Positions 1-4,751 of a stretch of 7,588 nt of DNA are shown piece by piece. How positions within the stretch are numbered: the first letter of the stretch is position 1; every line of letters begins with the position of its first letter. Below the pieces are notes generated by a model. That model had not been told where the DNA came from, did not search any database, and worked only from the letters and a program-made list of their open reading frames with translations. Both the position numbers and the translations under genes were made by a program. Source of the stretch: Novosphingobium sp. (GTDB lineage Bacteria; Pseudomonadota; Alphaproteobacteria; Sphingomonadales; Sphingomonadaceae); assembly GCA_028697875.1 (NCBI GenBank), contig JAQVEQ010000140.1, forward strand, positions 1 through 7,588, in the 5' to 3' direction.

Positions 1-573
1 GAAGTGATGCACCTGCCAGCCCAGCCGCTGAGCCGCCTCCACATTGGGCAGGCTGTCGTCGATGAACAGCATGTCCTGGGGCCGGTATCCGAAACGCCGT
101 GCGGCGAGACGGTAGATGGCCGAGCCCGGCTTGGAGAGTTTTTCCGTACCCGAGACGACGATGTCGCCAAAATGGTCGAACAGCGGCTCGGTCGGGCGGT
201 ATTCGGCCCAGAAGCGGTCGGCGAAGTTGGTGATCGCGAACAGCGGCACGCCGCGCCCGGCCAGCCGTTCGATCAGCGCGGGGGTTCCGGGGACGAGGCC
301 GGGAATCGAATCGGCAAAGCGCGTGGCATAGGCCTCGATCGCATCGGTGAATTCGGGGAAGGCGCGCTTGCGCTCCGCCACCATTTCGCCAAGGTCGCGG
401 CCCGCATCATGCTGCGCGTGCCAGGCCTCGCTCACCACATTGGCGAAAGCCCATTGGACCCAGGCCTCGTCGTCGTAGACCTTGCGCAGCAGGCCGCGCA
501 GGTCCCACTGGACGATCACTCGCCCAACATCGAAAACGACGGCTTCTACCGGGTCTGCGGGAACGTCAGACAT
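1..573 (-). CDS. HAD-superfamily hydrolase (subfamily IA-like), partial at its C-terminus
   Basis: Reading from 573 down to the window edge gives 191 residues without a stop; the end of the gene lies outside. The HAD signature is complete in order: motif I VFDVGRVIVQWD with the expected nucleophile Asp15, a helical cap (about residues 25-95), motif II FAITNF with Thr115, motif III with Lys148 in SKPGSAIY, and motif IV FIDDSLPN with Asp172-Asp173. Such enzymes are usually cytoplasmic phosphatases or dehalogenases acting through an aspartyl intermediate; the substrate cannot be read from sequence. Position +2 after the nucleophile is Gly17, not the usual Asp, a pattern I recall from YihX-like sugar phosphatases. 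The ATG at 573 is the only sensible start, because motif I begins about ten residues later, yet no Shine-Dalgarno precedes it and a terminator-like T-tract abuts it. It lies downstream of rpmJ on the same strand, 87 bp away. Confidence 0.9.
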   Translation of the reverse strand, partial: MSDVPADPVEAVVFDVGRVIVQWDLRGLLRKVYDDEAWVQWAFANVVSEAWHAQHDAGRDLGEMVAERKRAFPEFTDAIEAYATRFADSIPGLVPGTPALIERLAGRGVPLFAITNFADRFWAEYRPTEPLFDHFGDIVVSGTEKLSKPGSAIYRLAARRFGYRPQDMLFIDDSLPNVEAAQRLGWQVHHF

Positions 574-600
574 AACAAAAGCCCCCGCTTGCGCAGGGGC
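574..600 (-). terminator. Rho-independent terminator-like hairpin after rpmJ
   Basis: On the minus strand positions 600-581 form GCCCC, then an interior A-C mismatch, a short GC/GC extension and a tiny loop, closing with GGGGC. Directly after it comes TTTTGTT (580-574). It lies about 60 nt past the rpmJ stop and fits an intrinsic terminator for rpmJ. The T-tract runs straight into the ATG of the HAD hydrolase gene, so it may also act as a partial terminator or attenuator for that gene. Stem and T-tract are seen directly; function is inferred. Confidence 0.65.
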
Positions 601-660
601 CCCCAAAGGATACGGACCCTTTTCCATCGCGGCCGCGCGGGATGCGCGGCGCGACAGACA

Positions 661-786
661 TCAACCCTGGCGCGCCTTGAAGCGGCGGTTGGTCTTGTTG
701 ATCACGTAAGTGCGGCCACGACGGCGAATCACGCGATTGTCGCGATGGCGGCCCTTGAGCGACTTGAGGCTGTTGCGAATCTTCAT
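661..786 (-). CDS. rpmJ: 50S ribosomal protein L36 (cysteine-free type)
   Basis: The complete 41-residue product starts MKIRNSLKSLKGRHRDN and ends NKTNRRFKARQG. It is the smallest protein of the large ribosomal subunit, sits near the peptidyl transferase region and helps stabilise 23S rRNA. Length, high Arg/Lys content and the RRRGRTYVINKTN core match alphaproteobacterial L36. It has no cysteines, so it lacks the zinc ribbon of the E. coli RpmJ form; this is the usual C-minus type of the group, not a defect. A purine-rich AAAGAGACA lies about 8 nt before the ATG as a modest Shine-Dalgarno. A sigma-70-like promoter lies 45-75 nt upstream and a terminator-like hairpin about 60 nt downstream, so it can be transcribed alone rather than from a large ribosomal operon. 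Confidence 0.97.
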   Translation of the reverse strand: MKIRNSLKSLKGRHRDNRVIRRRGRTYVINKTNRRFKARQG

Positions 787-831
787 GGTCTGTCTCTTTG
801 CGGGATCACCCGCTCAAAATTGGAAGCCGGG

Positions 832-860
832 CGGTTACGGGCGAAGCACGCGGAAGTCAA
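832..860 (-). promoter_or_regulatory. Candidate sigma-70 promoter of rpmJ
   Basis: On the minus strand TTGACT (860-855) matches the -35 consensus at five of six bases. It is followed after exactly 17 bp by TAACCG (837-832), a weak -10. The implied start of transcription lies about 35-40 nt before the rpmJ ATG. A strong -35 with a degenerate -10 is common in alphaproteobacteria. Inferred from sequence only. Confidence 0.5.
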
Positions 861-919
861 CCGGTTCGCAACAGGATTCGTCCCCGACCGGGAGACTTCC
901 GCTTCAGCAGCACCCAATT

Positions 920-933
920 GAACGCATACGTTC
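920..933. repeat. Inverted repeat GAACG-N4-CGTTC in the divergent promoter region
   Basis: A perfect 5-bp dyad with a 4-bp centre lies just upstream of the candidate promoter of the plus-strand hydroxylase gene and upstream of the rpmJ promoter on the other strand. It could be a regulator binding site. The half-site spacing does not match the alphaproteobacterial LexA box (GTTC-N7-GTTC, a direct repeat). Confidence 0.35.
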
Positions 934-936
934 TTT

Positions 937-966
937 TTGTTGAGCAATCGTCCCGCAAAGTATATC
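937..966 (+). promoter_or_regulatory. Candidate promoter of the fatty acid hydroxylase family gene
   Basis: TTGTTG (937-942) and TATATC (961-966) are separated by 18 bp and lie about 36 bp before the ATG at 1003. Each hexamer keeps the most important bases but neither is close to consensus. This AT-rich stretch stands out in an otherwise GC-rich region. A prediction of moderate quality. Confidence 0.35.
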
Positions 967-990
967 CCACCGGAAAATTCTGTCATGGCC

Positions 991-998
991 GGGAGAGG
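991..998 (+). promoter_or_regulatory. Shine-Dalgarno deciding the start at 1003
   Basis: GGGAGAGG lies 4 nt before the ATG at 1003 and favours it over the in-frame ATG at 985 and the TTG at 937. The ATG at 985 has only a weaker GGAAAA upstream. Confidence 0.6.
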
Positions 999-1002
999 GC
1001 AC

Positions 1003-1860
1003 ATGAATTTCATCGATGCATTGGTCTCGGCAGCGATGGGCGCACTGCCCGCCGTGATTGCCCCGCTCGTCATCATGATCCCCTATATCGCCGCGGAACA
1101 GCTCTGGCCCGCCGTTCGCAGGCCGCGCGCCAGGGAATACGGCTTCAACATCGTGCTGGCGTTTCTTGCGATCTACCTCACCCTGCCCGCCGGGGTCGCG
1201 GCGGGCATGCTGGCCGAATCGGTGCGGGGCACGCTGCCGTGGCGGCCGCTCGCCTTCTCTTTCTCGTCGATCGGACAAGTTCCCTACGCGGGTGGCGTGC
1301 TGGAAATTGCGGCAATGATCTTCGTGCCGCTGTTCGTCCGCGATGCGTGGTTTTACTGGTCGCACCGGATCGAGCACCGCGTCCCGATGCTGTGGGAGTT
1401 CCACAAGCTGCACCACTCCGATCCCAACATGAACTGCACCACCTGGGCACGCGACCACGTATTGCAGAACGTGTGGCGCAGTTTCTTCCCGATCTTCACG
1501 CTGGGCCTGATCTCCGATCTCCATGCGGTCGAAGCGGGGCAGGCGGCGATCTGGTCGGGCCTGTTCCTGATGCTGCTGTCGATGCTCTACCACTCGGCGA
1601 TCCGGCTGCGCCTGCCGTGGTTCGACCGTGTCGTAGTGACACCGCAGGTTCACCGCATCCATCACTCGCGCGATCCGGCACACTACAACTGCAATTTCGC
1701 CGACGCCCTGCCGTTATTCGACATCGTGTTCGGCACTTATCGCAAGCCCGGACGCGACGAGTTCGCCGAAACCGGCCTAGGCGAGAGCGATCCGCCTCCG
1801 CGCAATATCTGGCGCGCTGTCGTCGACCCGGCGGTGCGGGGTTTCCGGCACCTGGTGTAA
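1003..1860 (+). CDS. Fatty acid hydroxylase / sterol desaturase superfamily membrane protein
   Basis: A 285-residue integral membrane protein of the non-haem di-iron hydroxylase superfamily (PF04116 type). All three histidine clusters are present: HRIEH (His121, His125) after DAWFYWS, HKLHH (134-138) and HRIHH (217-221). They should bind two irons on the cytoplasmic face and activate oxygen to hydroxylate or desaturate a lipid. Hydrophobic stretches suitable for membrane helices lie near residues 13-31, 48-70, 97-112, 154-170 and 181-197. The conserved elements HSDPNMNCTT and FGTYRKP also fit the family. The substrate (fatty acyl, hopanoid, sterol or carotenoid-like) cannot be told, and no lipid or carotenoid gene adjoins. 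The start at 1003 rests on a good Shine-Dalgarno; 985 is the alternative, adding six residues. The gene stands alone and converges on galE across a 344-bp gap. Confidence 0.92.
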   Translation: MNFIDALVSAAMGALPAVIAPLVIMIPYIAAEQLWPAVRRPRAREYGFNIVLAFLAIYLTLPAGVAAGMLAESVRGTLPWRPLAFSFSSIGQVPYAGGVLEIAAMIFVPLFVRDAWFYWSHRIEHRVPMLWEFHKLHHSDPNMNCTTWARDHVLQNVWRSFFPIFTLGLISDLHAVEAGQAAIWSGLFLMLLSMLYHSAIRLRLPWFDRVVVTPQVHRIHHSRDPAHYNCNFADALPLFDIVFGTYRKPGRDEFAETGLGESDPPPRNIWRAVVDPAVRGFRHLV

Positions 1861-1930
1861 AAATCGGCGCTGGGGCGACGGATGAGAAAACAATGCCGCT
1901 TCTCCCCCAAACTGTCGTTTTCCTACTCGG

Positions 1931-1958
1931 AAAAAACCTGCCACGGGGGGAGCGTGGC
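1931..1958 (-). terminator. Intrinsic terminator hairpin, best on the minus strand
   Basis: GCCACG (1940-1945) and CGTGGC (1953-1958) form a perfect 6-bp stem with a 7-nt loop. On the minus strand the hairpin is followed by AGG and then six T (1936-1931), a good intrinsic terminator. On the plus strand it is followed by only TCTTTC, so it may weakly end hydroxylase transcription too. In minus-strand RNA the loop is pyrimidine-rich (CUCCCCC). No annotated minus-strand gene ends close by: the galE stop is about 250 bp upstream, with another hairpin in between. Confidence 0.55.
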
Positions 1959-2029
1959 TCTTTCCCAGTATCGACAGTCTGAATCACCCGTCCGTGGGAG
2001 ATGCCATCCGTCTTGGAAAGTTTCATGCG

Positions 2030-2045
2030 TTTTTCGCGCGAAAAA
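2030..2045. repeat. Perfect 16-bp palindrome TTTTTCGCGCGAAAAA
   Basis: Five T, CGCGCG and five A form an exact palindrome with no loop. Without a spacer it is a poor RNA hairpin but a reasonable DNA-level dyad for a dimeric binding protein. A TGTCAA hexamer follows 2 bp later (2048-2053). Confidence 0.45.
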
Positions 2046-2068
2046 GGTGTCAACTGCCGCAAATCCTC

Positions 2069-2096
2069 GCAATCGCATAGGATTGCTGGGTTTTTT
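2069..2096 (+). terminator. Plus-strand terminator-like hairpin with T6 tract
   Basis: GCAATC (2069-2074) pairs perfectly with GATTGC (2081-2086) around a 6-nt loop. Then come TGGG and six T (2091-2096). An alternative pairing AATCCT/AGGATT (2062-2067 with 2079-2084) overlaps it. It could end the hydroxylase transcript, over 200 nt past that stop codon, or a separate small transcript from the plus strand. Confidence 0.5.
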
Positions 2097-2106
2097 GACA
2101 AAACCC
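2088..2106. repeat. Inverted repeat GGGTTTT-TTGAC-AAAACCC
   Basis: A perfect 7-bp dyad with a 5-nt loop. It overlaps the T-tract of the preceding hairpin and abuts the next one at 2106. In RNA it would compete with both neighbouring hairpins, so the alternatives are mutually exclusive in part. Confidence 0.45.
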
Positions 2107-2139
2107 CTGCTTGACAGGGTGTCAAATGTGTCAAGCAGG
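2100..2139 (-). terminator. 11-bp hairpin, probable galE terminator
   Basis: CCTGCTTGACA (2106-2116) and TGTCAAGCAGG (2129-2139) form a perfect 11-bp stem with a 12-nt loop, the longest inverted repeat noticed in the window. On the minus strand it starts about 65 nt after the galE stop and is followed by GG and TTTT (2103-2100), which fits an intrinsic terminator of galE. The short T-tract and embedded TTGACA/TGTCAA hexamers leave open a DNA-binding role. Confidence 0.55.
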
Positions 2140-2204
2140 CAGGGCCTGGCACCGGAGGCTACAGAGCGCGGTCCCGGCGGGTGCCGAACGCCAGAATTTT
2201 GCCG

Positions 2205-3206
2205 CTAGCCCCGAATTTCGGTCAGCTTGCGCTCCCACGCCATGGCGTGCCCGATGATCGTGTCGAGATCGGCGTATTTCGGCTGCCACGGAAGCGTCGC
2301 CTTGATCCGGGCGTTGTCGGAAATCAGCGAATCGGGATCGCCCGCGCGGCGCGGTTCCATGACCCGCGCGATTGTCCGGTTAGTCACCCGGTCCACCGCG
2401 TCGAGTACTTCGAGAACCGAGAAGCCCCGGCCATAGCCGCAGTTCATGGTCAGCGAGCGGTCCGGCTGGGCGATCAGCGCCTCGAGCGCCAGCACATGCG
2501 CATCCGCGAGATCGCTGACATGGATGTAGTCGCGCACGCCCGTACCGTCGGGCGTGCCGTAGTCTGTGCCGAATACCGATACGCTTTCGCGCTTGCCCAG
2601 CGCCGCCTCGACCGCGACCTTGATGAGATGCGTCGCCCCGGCGGTGGACTGCCCGCTGCGCGCCGCGGGGTCCGCGCCCGCGACGTTGAAATAGCGCAGC
2701 GCGCAATAGTTCAACGGGTGGGCCCTGGCCGTGTCCGCCAGCATGATCTCCGTCATCAGCTTCGACATGCCATAAGGATTGATCGGCTGCTTCGGGCAGT
2801 CTTCGTCCACCGGCGAGACTTCGGGAATGCCGTAAGTCGCCGCGGTCGAACTGAAGATGAAATGCTTCACCCCGCCCGTGACCGCCGCCTCCAGCAAGGC
2901 CCGGCTCTTGGCCGTATTGTTGTGATAGTACTTGAGCGGGTTTTCGACCGATTCCGGCACGATGATCGATCCGGCGAAATGCATCACCGCACCCGTCCCC
3001 TGCTCCGTGAAAATGCGCGCCAGCAGGCCGCCATCCTCGATATCGCCTTCGTAGAGCGGCACGCCTTCGGGCACGGCGAAGCGGAAACCGGTCGACAGAT
3101 TGTCGATCACCGCCACCGGCCAGCCCGCATCGAGCAGGGCGAGGACGGCATGGCTGCCGATATAGCCGGCGCCGCCGGTAACGAGCACGGGGAGTTTCTC
3201 TGTCAT
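2205..3206 (-). CDS. galE: UDP-glucose 4-epimerase
   Basis: The 333-residue product is an extended short-chain dehydrogenase that interconverts UDP-glucose and UDP-galactose with tightly bound NAD, in the cytoplasm, feeding galactose use and surface polysaccharide. Visible are the Rossmann motif GGAGYIG (11-17), Asp35-Asn36 for the adenosine ribose, GDIED (54-58), FSSTAATYG (118-126) with Thr121 where E. coli has the catalytic Ser124, and the YxxxK pair Tyr145 and Lys149. RYFNVAGADP and VRDYIHVSDLA are typical of GalE. Length matches the family. I chose the ATG at 3206 because the Rossmann strand follows at the usual distance; the ATGs at 3227 or 3224 would add seven or six residues, and none has a clear Shine-Dalgarno. 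No other Leloir gene adjoins; the gene stands alone, divergent from the DUF4136 operon with 124 bp between. Confidence 0.95.
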   Translation of the reverse strand: MTEKLPVLVTGGAGYIGSHAVLALLDAGWPVAVIDNLSTGFRFAVPEGVPLYEGDIEDGGLLARIFTEQGTGAVMHFAGSIIVPESVENPLKYYHNNTAKSRALLEAAVTGGVKHFIFSSTAATYGIPEVSPVDEDCPKQPINPYGMSKLMTEIMLADTARAHPLNYCALRYFNVAGADPAARSGQSTAGATHLIKVAVEAALGKRESVSVFGTDYGTPDGTGVRDYIHVSDLADAHVLALEALIAQPDRSLTMNCGYGRGFSVLEVLDAVDRVTNRTIARVMEPRRAGDPDSLISDNARIKATLPWQPKYADLDTIIGHAMAWERKLTEIRG

Positions 3207-3330
3207 CGCAGCGTGCGCTAGCATCATTGCCCAAGCGAATGGTTAAAAATCGCCTCTGCCGCCGTGTTCATCTCCCGGCAAGCGGCGGCTCCCTAGCCCG
3301 GCAGGCTTCACCAATATCGGATCGCAGCAC

Positions 3331-4038
3331 ATGGCCCTCTCCCGCACACTCGCCGGTCTCGCCGGCCTTTCCGCAGTTGCCCTTTGCGCTTCCGCCAGCG
3401 CCCAGCCCGTAGGCCCGGCCATGCCGGGCTGGGAACCGATGGGAACGGATCGATGGAACGCGCCGCAGGGCCACACGCCGCGGCAGGACCGCAGCCGCGA
3501 AGGCCGGGTGGACGTGACCCGTTTCGTCGCCGGGGGCGAAGCGGCGGCCGCGCTCGGCCACGGCGCCGTCGCGGTGACGGCGGCGGACGGGAGCCTGGCC
3601 GACGCACGAGCGCGCGACACATTCGAAGCCGCCGTGATCGACCAGCTGGTAAAGGCCGGATACGAAACCGCCGCGCCCGACCCCGATGGCGGCCAGATCG
3701 CCGAAGTGCGGGTCCTGCGCCGGGAAATCGAACCGGCGGAACCGCCGCGCAAGCCGGTCAGCGGCGAAATGACCGTCGGTGTCAGCAATCGCGGATCGAT
3801 GATGGGCATGGCGGTCGCCGTCGACATGACCAAGCCGCTCAAGGCGCTGGTATCGACCCGGCTCGAAGCGAGAATCCGCGACCGGGTTTCGGGCGAGACG
3901 CTGTGGGAAGGCCATGCCGCCATGGCCACGCGCGACGGCGATCCCGACTGGACCGATCAGGCCATCGCGCATCGCCTGGCCGAGGCGCTGTTCCGCGATT
4001 TCCCCGGCAAGTCCGGCGAAAGCTACATCGTGCCCTGA
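3331..4038 (+). CDS. Exported DUF4136-type protein (paralogue 1)
   Basis: A 235-residue protein with an N-terminal signal: Arg5, a hydrophobic core and a likely signal peptidase I site ASA(24)-Gln25, so probably periplasmic. Residues about 58-230 resemble the DUF4136 family of envelope proteins, of unknown function: GRVDVTRF, GGQIAEVRVL, an RLEARIRDRVSGETLWEG strand and the ending LAEALFRDFPGKSGE. Residues 26-57 form a Pro/Arg-rich linker absent from the next gene. A Cys at position 19 matches the lipid-bearing Cys19 of the paralogue, but Leu18 before it spoils the lipobox. No strong Shine-Dalgarno precedes the ATG. The paralogue begins 91 bp downstream, so this is probably the first gene of an operon. 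Family assignment is from motif memory, not a search. Confidence 0.75.
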   Translation: MALSRTLAGLAGLSAVALCASASAQPVGPAMPGWEPMGTDRWNAPQGHTPRQDRSREGRVDVTRFVAGGEAAAALGHGAVAVTAADGSLADARARDTFEAAVIDQLVKAGYETAAPDPDGGQIAEVRVLRREIEPAEPPRKPVSGEMTVGVSNRGSMMGMAVAVDMTKPLKALVSTRLEARIRDRVSGETLWEGHAAMATRDGDPDWTDQAIAHRLAEALFRDFPGKSGESYIVP

Positions 4039-4096
4039 CGCCGGACGTGCTCAGCGGCGTCGATCGCGCTTGCATCGGGAGCGGTCCGGACCCAGA

Positions 4097-4120
4097 CTTC
4101 GCCGCCAGATGCGAAGGGAG
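4097..4120 (+). promoter_or_regulatory. Hairpin touching the Shine-Dalgarno of the lipoprotein gene
   Basis: CTTCGC (4097-4102) can pair with GCGAAG (4111-4116) around an 8-nt loop. The 3' arm supplies the first bases of AAGGGAG (4114-4120), the Shine-Dalgarno 9 nt before the ATG at 4130. This could moderate translation; the stem is short and may be chance. Confidence 0.3.
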
Positions 4121-4129
4121 AGCCCGCAA

Positions 4130-4726
4130 ATGAAATTGAAGTCCCTCGCCGCGATCGCTCTTGCGACAATCCCGCTTGCCGGGTGCGTGGCGCCGGTCGG
4201 GCCGGTCCAGGTGACCCGGTTCCATGAACCGGCCGCCGATGCCGTCCTCGCCCGCGGCACGATCGCGGTGGAGCCCGCCCCCGGAGCCAATGCGGATTCG
4301 CTGGAACTGCGCAGCTACCAGATGGCAGTCGCCCGGCAGCTGGCCGCCCTCGGTTACCGGGAAGCAGCGAGCGGCAGCGGCGGCCAGGTGGCATTGGTAA
4401 GAGTTGCAAGCACGGCTTTCCGCCCCGGACGCGACGGCAGCCCGGTCAGCGTCGGCGTGGGCGGCGGCACGAGCAGCTGGGGCTCCGGCGTCGGCGTGGG
4501 GGTCGGCGTCGACCTTTCCGGCCCGCCGGCCGAACAGGTGACGACCGAATTGTGGGTCCAGATCCGCGATCGCGCCAGCGGCAAGGCGCTGTGGGAAGGA
4601 CGTGCGCGTTTCACGGTCAGGACCAGTTCCCCGCTTGCCGGAACGCAGCTGGGCGCGCCGAAACTGGCCGAGGCCCTGTTCCACGATTTCCCCGGTAATT
4701 CCGGCGAAACGGTCAACGTCAACTGA
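4130..4726 (+). CDS. DUF4136-type lipoprotein (paralogue 2)
   Basis: A 198-residue lipoprotein: MKLKS start, hydrophobic segment and lipobox LAGC with Cys19, so it should be lipid-anchored in the envelope. The residue after Cys is Val, not Asp, which under the E. coli rule would favour the outer membrane. The mature part follows the same plan as the preceding gene: GPVQVTRF (24-31), GGQVALVRV (84-92), a Gly/Val/Ser-rich stretch (105-130), ELWVQIRDRASGKALWEG (140-157) and LAEALFHDFPGNSGE (179-193). The pair clearly arose by tandem duplication. DUF4136 has no known catalytic role and I see no active-site motif. A good Shine-Dalgarno AAGGGAG lies 9 nt before the ATG. The next gene begins 25 bp after the stop, so the two are very probably cotranscribed. 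Confidence 0.8.
   Translation: MKLKSLAAIALATIPLAGCVAPVGPVQVTRFHEPAADAVLARGTIAVEPAPGANADSLELRSYQMAVARQLAALGYREAASGSGGQVALVRVASTAFRPGRDGSPVSVGVGGGTSSWGSGVGVGVGVDLSGPPAEQVTTELWVQIRDRASGKALWEGRARFTVRTSSPLAGTQLGAPKLAEALFHDFPGNSGETVNVN
4449..4500 (+). repeat. 13-nt direct repeat in a Gly/Val-rich coding stretch
   Basis: GCGTCGGCGTGGG occurs at 4449-4461 and again at 4488-4500, exactly 39 nt (13 codons) apart, inside the lipoprotein gene. It encodes the Val-Gly repeats of that protein. Unequal pairing could add or remove 13 codons without shifting the frame. Confidence 0.6.
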
Positions 4727-4751
4727 ACGGCAGGGGCGAGAGAGCAAGCGC

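Larger units (their letters stand above)
1861..2204. other. Non-coding, dyad-rich gap between convergent genes
   Basis: This 344-bp gap holds no convincing gene; the open frames crossing it run through hairpins and have no family signature. It contains at least five inverted repeats (1940-1958, 2030-2045, 2069-2086, 2088-2106, 2106-2139), two of them next to runs of six T on opposite strands, and five copies of TTGACA/TGTCAA. Some must be terminators for the two converging genes. The rest is unexplained and could include a small RNA or regulator sites. Confidence 0.8.

Noticed and set aside
661..786. L36 as a degenerate copy because it lacks zinc-binding cysteines
   Set aside because: The cysteine-free form is a normal L36 type in alphaproteobacteria. 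Length and sequence are intact.
4..921. 305-codon plus-strand open frame opposite the HAD hydrolase and rpmJ
   Set aside because: It is antisense to two genes with clear family signatures, crosses the terminator hairpin, and its translation is Arg/Gly-rich with no recognisable domain. Long antisense frames are expected in GC-rich DNA.
920..933. SOS (LexA) box
   Set aside because: Alphaproteobacterial LexA binds GTTC-N7-GTTC direct repeats. This site is an inverted repeat, GAAC-N6-GTTC, and matches neither that form nor the Gram-positive GAAC-N4-GTTC form.
2106..2139. Integron attC site, transposon end or MITE
   Set aside because: There is no integrase or transposase, no attC core sites, no flanking target duplication, and the dyad lies neatly between two convergent gene ends where a terminator is expected.
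1882..2208. Small plus-strand frame (108 codons) in the intergenic gap, and a minus-strand frame starting near 2026
   Set aside because: Both run through terminator-like hairpins, lack a Shine-Dalgarno and a domain, and change composition along their length. I treat the gap as non-coding.
2181..3221. 346-codon plus-strand open frame opposite galE
   Set aside because: It lies wholly antisense to a well-conserved epimerase. The product is Arg/His-rich with no motif; it is a codon-bias shadow.
4083..4092. 10-bp palindrome GGTCCGGACC between the DUF4136 genes
   Set aside because: Short GC palindromes are common by chance at this GC content, and nothing nearby suggests a use.
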